Made by a program: the position numbers and the translations under genes. This document shows positions 9,509 through 17,824 of a stretch of DNA of 64,000 nucleotides, one piece after another. This DNA comes from Brevundimonas bacteroides DSM 4726 (lineage in GTDB: Bacteria > Pseudomonadota > Alphaproteobacteria > Caulobacterales > Caulobacteraceae). The stretch covers positions 31,477 through 95,476 of the forward strand of contig NZ_JNIX01000003.1 of NCBI RefSeq assembly GCF_000701445.1, written 5' to 3'. Every line of letters begins with the position of its first letter. Position 1 is the first letter of the stretch. Under the pieces are notes generated by a model, which was not told where the DNA came from, made no database searches, and was given only the letters and a program-made list of their open reading frames with translations.

Positions 9509-10279
9509 TCAGAACGCGATGCCTGTCAGGAGTCTGAAGTCTTGCTGATCGTCGGCGTAGAGTGTTCTCAAATACACAAGATCGTCTGACCGCATTTCAG
9601 CGAACTCGCCGTCTGTTCTGCCGACGTGACTTTCCAGCGGTCGCACATCGGCCATCGGATCGACGCCCAAAAATTCACAGACGTTGCGGAGAAACAACGA
9701 CGGGTCCGCGCGCAGCAGGCGAGTGTCGCCGAAGAATACCTGCCCACGGGGGAAAAACCCAAGCAGGCGCGTGACTTGTGCGCCGTAGAAGCCACGCTCC
9801 ACATAGGAATGCACCCGGTGATGGCCGGGCGCGGCCGGATCGTCGACACGGGACCGGCCCGCGCGGATGGATTCGGAGAAGGACAGGGGCTCCACCCCCC
9901 TGGCCCGCTCCATGCGCCAGTGGGACCAGGCGCGCTCCACCGGATCCCGGAAGACGAGGATCAGCTTCATGGCCGGGTTGTAGGCGGCGATGCGGGGCAG
10001 GCTGGGCGGCCAGTAGAGATAGATAGGCGTGGCCTCGCCCCGGAGCCGTCCGTCCGCCGGAGCGAAGCGGGCGTGGTAGGCGGCGTCGTCCGGGGCCGAC
10101 CAGTCGACGCCGAATCCCTCGCCGTCCCGGCCCGGCGAGCCGGGGCCCTCGTCGTCGAAGAAGTGGACCTCCTTCTCCGGGGCCATCGACAGGTCGGGGT
10201 GGGCGACCAGGTAGTCGAACAGGGCCGTGGTGCCGCCCTTCTGGACGCCGGCTATGAGGAAGCCGACCTGCTCGCCCAC
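9509..10279 (-). CDS. PAPS-dependent sulfotransferase
   Basis: The protein has 256 residues. The 5'-phosphosulfate loop is FLIAGVQKGGTTALFDYL at residues 6-23. The 3'-phosphate site is LVFRDPVERAWSHWRMER around residues 108-125. A second short Arg/Ser-bearing region follows (HSYVERGFYGAQV). This is the heparan/NodH-like sulfotransferase family, which moves sulfate from PAPS to a sugar hydroxyl or amine. The GTG start (10279) directly abuts the stop codon of the HlyD adaptor, with GAGAGAA inside the end of that gene as the ribosome site, so it is translated from the secretion operon. A sulfotransferase co-transcribed with a type I exporter is unusual. It may modify the glycan on or under the secreted RTX coat. 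Confidence 0.88.
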   Translation of the reverse strand: MGEQVGFLIAGVQKGGTTALFDYLVAHPDLSMAPEKEVHFFDDEGPGSPGRDGEGFGVDWSAPDDAAYHARFAPADGRLRGEATPIYLYWPPSLPRIAAYNPAMKLILVFRDPVERAWSHWRMERARGVEPLSFSESIRAGRSRVDDPAAPGHHRVHSYVERGFYGAQVTRLLGFFPRGQVFFGDTRLLRADPSLFLRNVCEFLGVDPMADVRPLESHVGRTDGEFAEMRSDDLVYLRTLYADDQQDFRLLTGIAF

Positions 10280-11686
10280 CTAGTTCTCTCGCAGGCTGTT
10301 GCCGATCATGGAGCCCATCGGCCCGATCAGATAGGCCATGATGGTGCGGCGACCCGTGCGGATCGAGGCCTGGACCGGCATGCCGGGGCTGAGCGCCACG
10401 CCTTCCGGCAGCTTCTCCAGCTCCGACGGCTCGATGCGGATCTCGGCGGTGAAGTAGAACTGGCCCTGGTCGTTGGTCAGGGCGTCGGCCGAGACGGTGA
10501 CGACCTCGCCGTCCAGCTTGGGCATGTCCTGGCGGGCATAGGCGGTCAGGTCGACCGAGGCGATCAGGCCAGCGCGGACCTCGTCGATGTCGGAGGGGCG
10601 GATCTGGACCGCGACGATCAAGGGCACGCCCGAGGGGACCACGTCCATCAGGGGCTCGCCCGGCTGGGCCACGCCGCCGACGGTGAACTGCGTCAGGTTC
10701 AGCACATAGCCGTCGACCGGGGCGGTGACGCGGGTCTGGGCCAGGCTGTCGCGGGCGGCGTCCAGGCGCGGGCGCACGTCGGACAGGCGCGTTTCGGCGT
10801 CTCTCAGGCCGGTGGCGGCCTCGGCGCGGCGTTGCTCCATGATCTGGGCGAGCTGGAGCCGGGTCTCGCCGGCCTGCTGCTGGTTGCGGGTGATGTCGGC
10901 GAGCAGGCTCCCGCGACGGCCGCCGAGTTCGGCGAGGGTGCGCTGACGCGCCAGGATCAGGGTGCGGGGCGCGAAGCCGCGCTCGTACAGGGTCTGGTAG
11001 CCGGCCAGCTCCTCGCCGATCAGCCGCATCTGCTCGTCGATCGACTGGACCTGCAGGTTCAGGCCGGAGCGGGCGGATTCGAGCTGGAGCAGGCGCTGGT
11101 CCAGAATGGCCTTCTGGCCGTCGACGGCTTGCAGCCGGGTGGTGAACAGCAGGCTCTCGTTATTGACGGTGTTGGCGACGCGGGGGTCGCTCATGCGCTC
11201 GCGCAGTTCGGCGGGGATGATCAGGCCGCGCTGCCCGGTCGCCTCGGCGGTGAAGCGGGCGTGCTGCATCAGGGCGACGTCGTACTGGTTGGTCAGGACC
11301 TCCAGCTGGGCCTTGGCCACGGTGTCGTCGAGCTGGATCAGGACCTGGCCGGCGCGGACGGACTGGCCCTCGCGGACGTTGATGGCGCGGACGACGCCGC
11401 CCTCGCGGCTCTTGAGCGTCTGGCGGTTGGATTCGACGCGCACCTGGCCCGGGGCGATGACGGCGCTCCAGATCGGGGCGAAGCTGGCCCACAGGCCCAG
11501 GCCGACGACGCAGACGGCGATGATGGCCAGGCCCGCCATCATGGGGCGGCGGATTCGGGCCTTGGTCTCGCGCGAGGCGGCGGGCGCGGTGGCGGTCGTG
11601 CCGAAGGCGGGAACCGGGGCGGGCGCGTCCTCGAGGAAGAAACGCCGGACCTCGGCCCAGCTGAAGCGGGAGAGCAGCGTCTTCAT
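10280..11686 (-). CDS. Type I secretion membrane-fusion (HlyD-family) adaptor
   Basis: The protein has 468 residues. The N-terminal cytoplasmic part is followed by one transmembrane segment (about 50-70, MAGLAIIAVCVVGLGLWASF). Next come a lipoyl-like half motif (VVRAINVREGQSVRAGQVLIQLDD), a long coiled-coil hairpin (about 120-300), and the second lipoyl half with RVTAPVDGYVLNL. A beta-barrel and C-terminal region with PGMPVQASIRTGRRTIMAYL follow. This is the layout of PrtE/HlyD/RsaE. It bridges the inner-membrane ABC exporter to a TolC-like channel, which is not encoded in this window. Its start overlaps the ABC gene stop by 4 bases (ATGA). Confidence 0.94.
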   Translation of the reverse strand: MKTLLSRFSWAEVRRFFLEDAPAPVPAFGTTATAPAASRETKARIRRPMMAGLAIIAVCVVGLGLWASFAPIWSAVIAPGQVRVESNRQTLKSREGGVVRAINVREGQSVRAGQVLIQLDDTVAKAQLEVLTNQYDVALMQHARFTAEATGQRGLIIPAELRERMSDPRVANTVNNESLLFTTRLQAVDGQKAILDQRLLQLESARSGLNLQVQSIDEQMRLIGEELAGYQTLYERGFAPRTLILARQRTLAELGGRRGSLLADITRNQQQAGETRLQLAQIMEQRRAEAATGLRDAETRLSDVRPRLDAARDSLAQTRVTAPVDGYVLNLTQFTVGGVAQPGEPLMDVVPSGVPLIVAVQIRPSDIDEVRAGLIASVDLTAYARQDMPKLDGEVVTVSADALTNDQGQFYFTAEIRIEPSELEKLPEGVALSPGMPVQASIRTGRRTIMAYLIGPMGSMIGNSLREN

Positions 11687-13518
11687 CGGGCGCCTCCGGA
11701 GGACTGGGCGGGCGTGGCGGTGGCGGCGATGGCCTTGGCGGCGGTGTCGGCGGGGACCGGCGACTGGTTGGCCGGAGTCGGCGACGTCTGCGGCTGGGGC
11801 TGGGCCGCGTTGTTCGCGGCCAGGCGGGCCATGACTTCGGCCTTGGGCCCGAAGGCGTCCATCTTGCCGTCGCGGATCACCGCCAGCATGTCGGCGTCCG
11901 CCAGGATCGAAGGCTTGTGGGAGATGACCACGGCGGTCGTGCCGGCGGCCTTCATCTTCTTGAGCGCCAGCAGAAGGGCCTGTTCGCCCTGGGCGTCGAG
12001 GTTGGCGTTGGGCTCGTCCAGCACGATGAAGGCGGGATCGCGCAGCATGGCCCGGGCCAGGCCGACGCGCTGGCGCTGGCCGACCGACAGGACGACGCCG
12101 CCCTGGCCGCCCAGCTCGGTGTCGTAGCCGTTGGGCAGGCGCACGATCATCTCGTGCACGCCCGCGTTCTGGGCCGCGGCGATGACCTCGGCGTCGGTGA
12201 CGTCGGGCATGAAACGGGCGATGTTGTCCCGCACCGTGCCGGCGAACAGCTCAGTGTCCTGAGGCAGATAGCCGATGTGGGCCCCGAAGTCGGTGCGAGA
12301 CCAGCCGAACACATCCGATCCATCCAGCCGGACCGAGCCCGCCAGCGGCGGCCAGACACCGACCAGCAGACGGGCCAACGTCGACTTGCCGGCGCCCGAA
12401 GGGCCAACGATGCCGAGGAAGGTTCCGGCCGGGACCGCGAAGGTCAGGCCGGTCAGGATCAGGCGGGGGCTGCCCGGGGCGCCGAAGCTGACGCCCTCGA
12501 CGCTGAGCTGGCCCTTGGGACGGGGAAGGGCAGTGCCGGGCTGGGTGGGCTTGTATTGCGAGAACAGGGCCTGGAGCCGCTCATAGGCCTGGGCGGCGGC
12601 GACCAGCTGGGGCCAGGTGCCGACGGCGCGCTCGATGGGGGCGAGCGCCCGCGACGACAGGATCATGTTGGCGAACAGCATGCCCGCGCCGATGCGGCCC
12701 TCGAGGATCAGATAGGCGCCCAGCGCGATGACCCCGACCTGAATGGCCATGCGCACGAATTTGATGGCGTTGGACCAGACCTCGGACGCCTTGCCCGCGT
12801 CGACGCCGTGATCCAGCGCCTCCTGCCGGTGCTTCATCCACTGGCTGCCGATGTGGGGCAGAAGGCCCATGGCGCGCACGACCTCTGCGTTGCGTAGCCC
12901 GGCCTCGGTGAATCCATAGCTCTTGATGGCGGCGTCGTTGGTGCGGCGCAGCGCCGGGCGGCTGGCCCGGTCCTGCATGATGGCCAGGAAGGCCAGCACG
13001 ATCGCGCCGATCAGGGTCAGCACCCCGACCCAGACGTCGATCACGAACAGGACGGTCAGATAAAGCGGCAGCCAGGGCAGGTCGAACAGGGTGGTGATGC
13101 CGTTCCCCGTGGCGACCGAGCGGAACTGGTCCAGATCGCGCAGGGCCTGGGAGCCGACCTGGCCCTCGCGCCGGGTGACGCCGTCGAACAGTGCGGCGAA
13201 GACGTGGCTGGAAACCTGCTGGTCGAAGGAGACGCCAAAGTTCATCAGCACCCGCGCCCGATAGAAGTCGATCAGGCTGGAGATCAGGAAGACGAACAGG
13301 GTGCCTGCCGTCAGCACAATCAGCGTCGCCATGCTGGCGCTGGACAGGACCCGCCCATAGACCTGGTTGGTGAAGATCGGCAGCGCCAGATAGAGCGCAT
13401 TGGTCACGAGGCTGAACAGGGCCGCGACCATGATGGCCGTGCGCCCGTTCCTGATCGCCGCGGTCAGCAGCGTGTCCTTCTTGGCGGCGGCGTGGGCGGC
13501 GGTCATTCCGGCATGCAT
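11683..13518 (-). CDS. Type I secretion ABC transporter, PrtD/RsaD-like
   Basis: The protein has 611 residues. An N-terminal exporter transmembrane domain (about 25-330) precedes the nucleotide-binding domain. That domain has Walker A GIVGPSGAGKST (about 370-381), signature LSVGQRQRVGLARAM, and Walker B FIVLDEPNANLD followed by the H-loop VVISHKP. No C39 peptidase-like domain is present, as in PrtD exporters of RTX proteases. The C-terminal tail of about 40 residues is rich in Pro, Ala, Gln and Thr. It heads the operon ABC, HlyD, sulfotransferase. The likely substrates are the RTX proteins at 6536-9208, 13933-17706 and perhaps 62223 onward. Divergent from the DUF6471 gene at 13606. Confidence 0.95.
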   Translation of the reverse strand: MHAGMTAAHAAAKKDTLLTAAIRNGRTAIMVAALFSLVTNALYLALPIFTNQVYGRVLSSASMATLIVLTAGTLFVFLISSLIDFYRARVLMNFGVSFDQQVSSHVFAALFDGVTRREGQVGSQALRDLDQFRSVATGNGITTLFDLPWLPLYLTVLFVIDVWVGVLTLIGAIVLAFLAIMQDRASRPALRRTNDAAIKSYGFTEAGLRNAEVVRAMGLLPHIGSQWMKHRQEALDHGVDAGKASEVWSNAIKFVRMAIQVGVIALGAYLILEGRIGAGMLFANMILSSRALAPIERAVGTWPQLVAAAQAYERLQALFSQYKPTQPGTALPRPKGQLSVEGVSFGAPGSPRLILTGLTFAVPAGTFLGIVGPSGAGKSTLARLLVGVWPPLAGSVRLDGSDVFGWSRTDFGAHIGYLPQDTELFAGTVRDNIARFMPDVTDAEVIAAAQNAGVHEMIVRLPNGYDTELGGQGGVVLSVGQRQRVGLARAMLRDPAFIVLDEPNANLDAQGEQALLLALKKMKAAGTTAVVISHKPSILADADMLAVIRDGKMDAFGPKAEVMARLAANNAAQPQPQTSPTPANQSPVPADTAAKAIAATATPAQSSGGAR

Positions 13519-13605
13519 CCAGAGGTCCAGACGCAGGCCCGGACGGAACGGGCGGAGGAATGCGGACGAAACCGCTTGCTGTCAACGAGAAATGTATCGT
13601 ATCTG

Positions 13606-13926
13606 ATGACAAAGGTCGCGGATACGACGATGCTCGACACGCCTGACGCCCCTGCTGAAGCGCCCGATCCCGCCCCGTCACGGGTGGCGAAGCCGGTTGC
13701 GCTCGGCGCGGCCGACGTCAAGGCGATCCTGAAGGCGGAGCTGAAGCGGCGCGGCCTGACCTACGCCGACCTGGTCGAGCGGCTGGCGCAGCAGGGCGTG
13801 ACCGAGACCGAGGCCAATCTGCGCAACAAGATCAGTCGCGGCGCCTTCACCGCGACCTTCTTCATGCAATGCCTGATCGCCGCCGGATGCGAGGCGGTGC
13901 AGATCACCCCGCCCCGGCGCGACTGA
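13606..13926 (+). CDS. DUF6471-family small protein
   Basis: The protein has 106 residues. A disordered Pro/Ala-rich N-terminus is followed by the conserved block LKAELKRRGLTYADLVERL, then ETEANLRNKISRGAFTATFF and MQCLIAAGC. I recognise this as the DUF6471 family, which has the look of a short helix-turn-helix-like fold. ATG 13606 is taken as start; ATG 13630 is equally possible and neither has a strong ribosome site. It is divergent from the exporter operon and convergent with the metalloprotease gene, which stops 7 bases away. No function is established. A regulatory role for the neighbouring secretion genes would be a guess from position only. Confidence 0.75.
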   Translation: MTKVADTTMLDTPDAPAEAPDPAPSRVAKPVALGAADVKAILKAELKRRGLTYADLVERLAQQGVTETEANLRNKISRGAFTATFFMQCLIAAGCEAVQITPPRRD

Positions 13927-13932
13927 CGCCCG

Positions 13933-16900
13933 TCAGACCAGGGACTCGATCGGCCCGATCCAGGCGCGGCCGTCCGGACCGATCTGGCCGTCGGCCGGAT
14001 CGTAGAACATTCGCTCCAGATAGCGCAGCGCTTCGTGCAGGTCGGAGGCCTCCAACTCGCCCGCCGCGCGGTTGAGGCCCTGCAACGAGAGGCTGGCGGC
14101 CAGGATGGCCTCGGGCGCATCCTCGTCACCGGCGCCGGCGAGAGGGGAGACCTGGATCAGGTCATCCTTGGAGGCCGACGCCATCTGCGAGGCCGCCTGA
14201 GCACCGTCGGCGTTGTCGAACGCGATGGCGCGCTGGGCGACCGACAGGCTGGCCTCACCGACCACGTCGAAGATCATGTCTGGACCGTCCGGCGCGGAGG
14301 CTGGGGCCGGATCGCCGCCGTCGAGGCTGACGCCCGAGGCCGCGTCGCCCTGACCTTCGCCCGAAGGGATCGTCAGCGCCGCGTCCAGGTCGGCCTCCGC
14401 GACGGGCTTGACGCTGATCGTCTCCGCCGGACTGGCCGGGGCGCCCGGCGAGCGCCCTTCGGCGAAGCCATACTGGATGTAGTGCCGGGTCGCGGCCTCC
14501 AGATCGTTGCCGAAGGCGGCGCGCAGGTCGGCGTGGGCGTTCAGGTAGTTGGTCGCGCTGAAGGTGATGCCGCGTCCCTCGGCCTGGCCGTTCAGCACGT
14601 AGTGGCGCGAACCGGCGTTGCCGTTGGTCCCCAGCGATCCGATCAGGTCGGTGTGCGACGCGATGTAGGCAAGGCCGTTGAAACTGTCGGCCACCCGGCC
14701 CTCGGCCTGCCCTGACTGGACGTAGTGCAGATAGGCGCCCAGCGGGTTGTTCCGATAGGCGGCCAGCAGGTCCGCATAGCCGACCATATAGCCATAGGCG
14801 TCGAAGCTCTTGCCCGCCGAGACGCTCATGTCTTCCGGCGCCGCGCCGGCGAACCAGCCCCATTCGACCCCGGTCAGGACGTCGATGTCCGCGGCCCCGT
14901 CATAGACACGCCAGCCGCCACCCGCGACCGCCTCGACGTAGTACTGGTTCACGGTCTTGGTGTAGGCGGCGATGTCGATTCCGTCGCCGCCTGTCAGGGT
15001 ATCGGCCCCAGCCCCGCCCTGCAGCGTGTCGGCCCCCGCGCCGCCGAACAGCTGGTCGTTGGCGAGGTCGCCCAGGATCAGGTCGTTGGCGTCATCGCCG
15101 TAAAGGCTGTCGTTGCCCTGGCCGCCCAGCAGGGTGTCCGAGCCCGCGCCGCCGGTCACGATATCATTGCCGATGTTACCCTGGACGAAGTCGTCGCCCA
15201 GCGACCCCGACACGGTGTCCGCGCCCTGGCCCCCGAAGACGAAGTCGTTGCCGTCGCCGCCATCGACCGTGTCCTCGCCCTGGCCGCCCTGAAGCAGACC
15301 GTCATCGCCGGCCCCGCCTTGGAGCGTGTCGTTGCCGACGCCGCCGAACAGGGTGTCTGAACCCGCGCCGCCCGTCAGGGTGTCGTTGCCGTCTTCCCCC
15401 TCCAGCGTCGAACCGATGAGCGTGACCGGCACGACCGCGTGGTTCGGTACGGAGACATGCAGCGTGTAGGAGGCGTTGGCCGCCGGAGCCTTGGTGACCA
15501 GGCTGGAGCCCGAGCCTGACGACCATTCCGAGACCTGGACGTAGTAGGTGCCCGCCGTCTGAACGGTGAAGGTCAGGAAGCTGTCGGTCCGCTCGCCGCC
15601 GTTGTCGCCGTTGTTGTCGTCGTTCGAGGCCAGTTCCGTCCCGGCCGCGTTCAGCAGCTTGACCACGCTGTCGAAGGTGGCCCCATCGATATCGATGGTG
15701 ATGGTCGCGCCGGCCCCGACGGTGAAGGCGTAGTATTCGACGTCGCCGTGGGTGCGGGCCACGACGGTGGCGTGCGGGACGGTCGTGGAGCTGCCGACGT
15801 CGTTTCGCGCCAGCAGATCGAACCCGCCGTCGATGTTGACAGCCGTGCCGATCGTCGCGTTCGCCGTGGACTGGGCCTTGACGATGTCGGGGGCGCCTCC
15901 GCCCTGGCCGGGAGCGCCGGTGGCCGACAGGCGATCATCGCCGCCGCCGCCGCGGATGCTGTCCGCGCCGCCGCCGCTTTCGATGACGTTCGAGCCGCCG
16001 TCGCCGACGATGGTGTCGGAATAGACCGATCCGGCCACGTTCTCGAAGCCGGACAGGCTGTCCGAACCGTCGCCGCCGGACGCGGTTCCGGCCGCCAGGC
16101 TGGCCGAGACGCCGGACCCGTTCGCGCCCTGGAACACCAGCCAATCCACGCCGTCGCCGCCAGCGAGCGTGTCGTTGCCGCCTCCGCCGATGACGGTGTC
16201 GGCGCCCGCCCCGCCGTCGACCCGGTCCGCGCCGGTGCCGCCGTTCAGGCTGTCGGCGCCGCCCAGGCCGTTGATGGTGTCGGCGCCGCCCAGACCGTTC
16301 AGGATGTCGTCGGAGCCCGATCCGTCGATGGCGTTGTCGGTGACGTCGCCGCTGACGTTCAGGCCGCCCGTCGGGGCCTGTGTCGCGACGGACTGATCGG
16401 CGAACTGGAGGGTCTCCACATTCGTGAGGACGTCGGTTCCGTCCGGTCCGCTCACGGTCGTGCGCACGCCGTCGAAGCTGATGGTGTAGGCGCTGCGGTT
16501 ACCGGAATAGACCGCCACGTCATTGCCGAGGCCGCCGTCGATGGTGTCGGCCCCCGCGCCGCCGGTCAGGCGATTGTTGGCTCCGTTGCCGATCAGGCGA
16601 TCCGCGCCGGACCCACCGATGGCGTTCTCGATCACCGCGCCGATGGCGATGGCAACATTGCCGGTCAGGCCGCCGACGTTTGAGAAGGCCCCTTGGCGCA
16701 GGTCGATCAGCGCGGCGTCGGCATAGCCAGAGAAGTCGAGCGTATCGATACCGCCGGCGTCCCACACCGCGAAAATCACGTCCTGAGCCGCGCTGGTCGC
16801 CGAGTACCAGCTGCGATCAGCGTTGGAGTTGAAGCCGTAGACTGTGTCGCCGGTCCGGGTCGTCGTGTTGACGCCATACAGACGCTGAATCGCAGCGATG

Positions 16901-17706
16901 TCGTCCAGCAACGGGGCGGCAGAATACTGCCGCGCGCCCGAGGCCGAGTTGAAGTTCCCCCCGGTGTTGGTCTCGCTGAAGTAGGACATCACCGTGTATT
17001 GGCGGGTGTCCTCGTAATAGACGGCGTCGTTGGCGTAACTGATCGTCACACCTTCGCCCGCGTTGTAGGCCGCAGGGTGCGACAGGCCGATGGCGTGGCC
17101 GATCTCGTGCGTCAGGACCTGGAAGCCGTAGCCCAGCAGCACGGGCGATGAGTTGTACGACAGGCTGCTGTTGATCCAGACGTCACCGGCGTTGGAGGTC
17201 GCGCCGCTGGAGCCCGGCAGATAGGCGAAGGCCGCCGACCCGCCCTGTCCCGAGGTGTAGTTCGAGAACAGCATGGTGGCGTTGTTGGAATAGCCGTCGC
17301 CGTCGTTCACCCGGGTGAAGGTGATGTTGGCCACGTCCGACCAGCCCTGCAGCGCCTGGAGCGTGATCCCGATCTGGACCTCGGTGAAGCGCTCGAAGCC
17401 CTGGGTGTCGGTCGGCAGGGTCGTGGGTGCCGCCGAGCGGAAGGCAAAGGTGACGTTGGCGGACTGACCGAGGCCAGTGCCCCAAGTGATGTTGGAGCGG
17501 CCGATCTGGGCGGCCGCCTGGTCGGTAGTGAAGCTGGTCTTGCCATTGGGGCCCGCCCCGCCGCGATCATCCGCGTTCAGGGCGTCAAAGGGCGAGACGA
17601 CACCGCTTTCGTAAACCGCATGAAATCCACCGCAGCAGCTGCACAGCGGATAGCCGCCGACATCGCCAAACCCCGGCGTCGCGCCGGCACCCTCACGAAA
17701 CGGCAT
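13933..17706 (-). CDS. Serralysin-like M10 metalloprotease with PPC domain and RTX repeats
   Basis: The protein has 1257 residues. The catalytic domain (about 40-290) carries the zincin motif HEIGHAIGLSHP and the Met-turn YTVMSYF. It then has a peptidase_M10_C/RTX region, and a pre-peptidase C-terminal (PPC) domain around 640-760 (YYAFTVGAGATITIDIDGA, TFTVQTAGTYYVQVSEW). A second RTX block covers about 770-910. Then come three 45-50 residue units ending HYVQSGQAEGR, HYVLNGQAEGR and HYIQYGFAEGR, and a C-terminal tail of about 150 residues without RTX character. A CSCCGGFH cysteine cluster sits near the N-terminus. The start is ATG 17706; the TTG just before it is ignored. It should be exported by the neighbouring type I system; the substrates are unknown. 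Confidence 0.92.
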   Translation of the reverse strand: MPFREGAGATPGFGDVGGYPLCSCCGGFHAVYESGVVSPFDALNADDRGGAGPNGKTSFTTDQAAAQIGRSNITWGTGLGQSANVTFAFRSAAPTTLPTDTQGFERFTEVQIGITLQALQGWSDVANITFTRVNDGDGYSNNATMLFSNYTSGQGGSAAFAYLPGSSGATSNAGDVWINSSLSYNSSPVLLGYGFQVLTHEIGHAIGLSHPAAYNAGEGVTISYANDAVYYEDTRQYTVMSYFSETNTGGNFNSASGARQYSAAPLLDDIAAIQRLYGVNTTTRTGDTVYGFNSNADRSWYSATSAAQDVIFAVWDAGGIDTLDFSGYADAALIDLRQGAFSNVGGLTGNVAIAIGAVIENAIGGSGADRLIGNGANNRLTGGAGADTIDGGLGNDVAVYSGNRSAYTISFDGVRTTVSGPDGTDVLTNVETLQFADQSVATQAPTGGLNVSGDVTDNAIDGSGSDDILNGLGGADTINGLGGADSLNGGTGADRVDGGAGADTVIGGGGNDTLAGGDGVDWLVFQGANGSGVSASLAAGTASGGDGSDSLSGFENVAGSVYSDTIVGDGGSNVIESGGGADSIRGGGGDDRLSATGAPGQGGGAPDIVKAQSTANATIGTAVNIDGGFDLLARNDVGSSTTVPHATVVARTHGDVEYYAFTVGAGATITIDIDGATFDSVVKLLNAAGTELASNDDNNGDNGGERTDSFLTFTVQTAGTYYVQVSEWSSGSGSSLVTKAPAANASYTLHVSVPNHAVVPVTLIGSTLEGEDGNDTLTGGAGSDTLFGGVGNDTLQGGAGDDGLLQGGQGEDTVDGGDGNDFVFGGQGADTVSGSLGDDFVQGNIGNDIVTGGAGSDTLLGGQGNDSLYGDDANDLILGDLANDQLFGGAGADTLQGGAGADTLTGGDGIDIAAYTKTVNQYYVEAVAGGGWRVYDGAADIDVLTGVEWGWFAGAAPEDMSVSAGKSFDAYGYMVGYADLLAAYRNNPLGAYLHYVQSGQAEGRVADSFNGLAYIASHTDLIGSLGTNGNAGSRHYVLNGQAEGRGITFSATNYLNAHADLRAAFGNDLEAATRHYIQYGFAEGRSPGAPASPAETISVKPVAEADLDAALTIPSGEGQGDAASGVSLDGGDPAPASAPDGPDMIFDVVGEASLSVAQRAIAFDNADGAQAASQMASASKDDLIQVSPLAGAGDEDAPEAILAASLSLQGLNRAAGELEASDLHEALRYLERMFYDPADGQIGPDGRAWIGPIESLV

Positions 17707-17824
17707 CAATAGCCCCGATTTTCACGCCCTACCGGACGCCTTCCTACCGCATTTCTGAAACGGTTTCGCGCTTCAGGCGACTGACGACTTCAATTTGTCG
17801 CGAGGTTTGCGCGCCTGCCGACAT

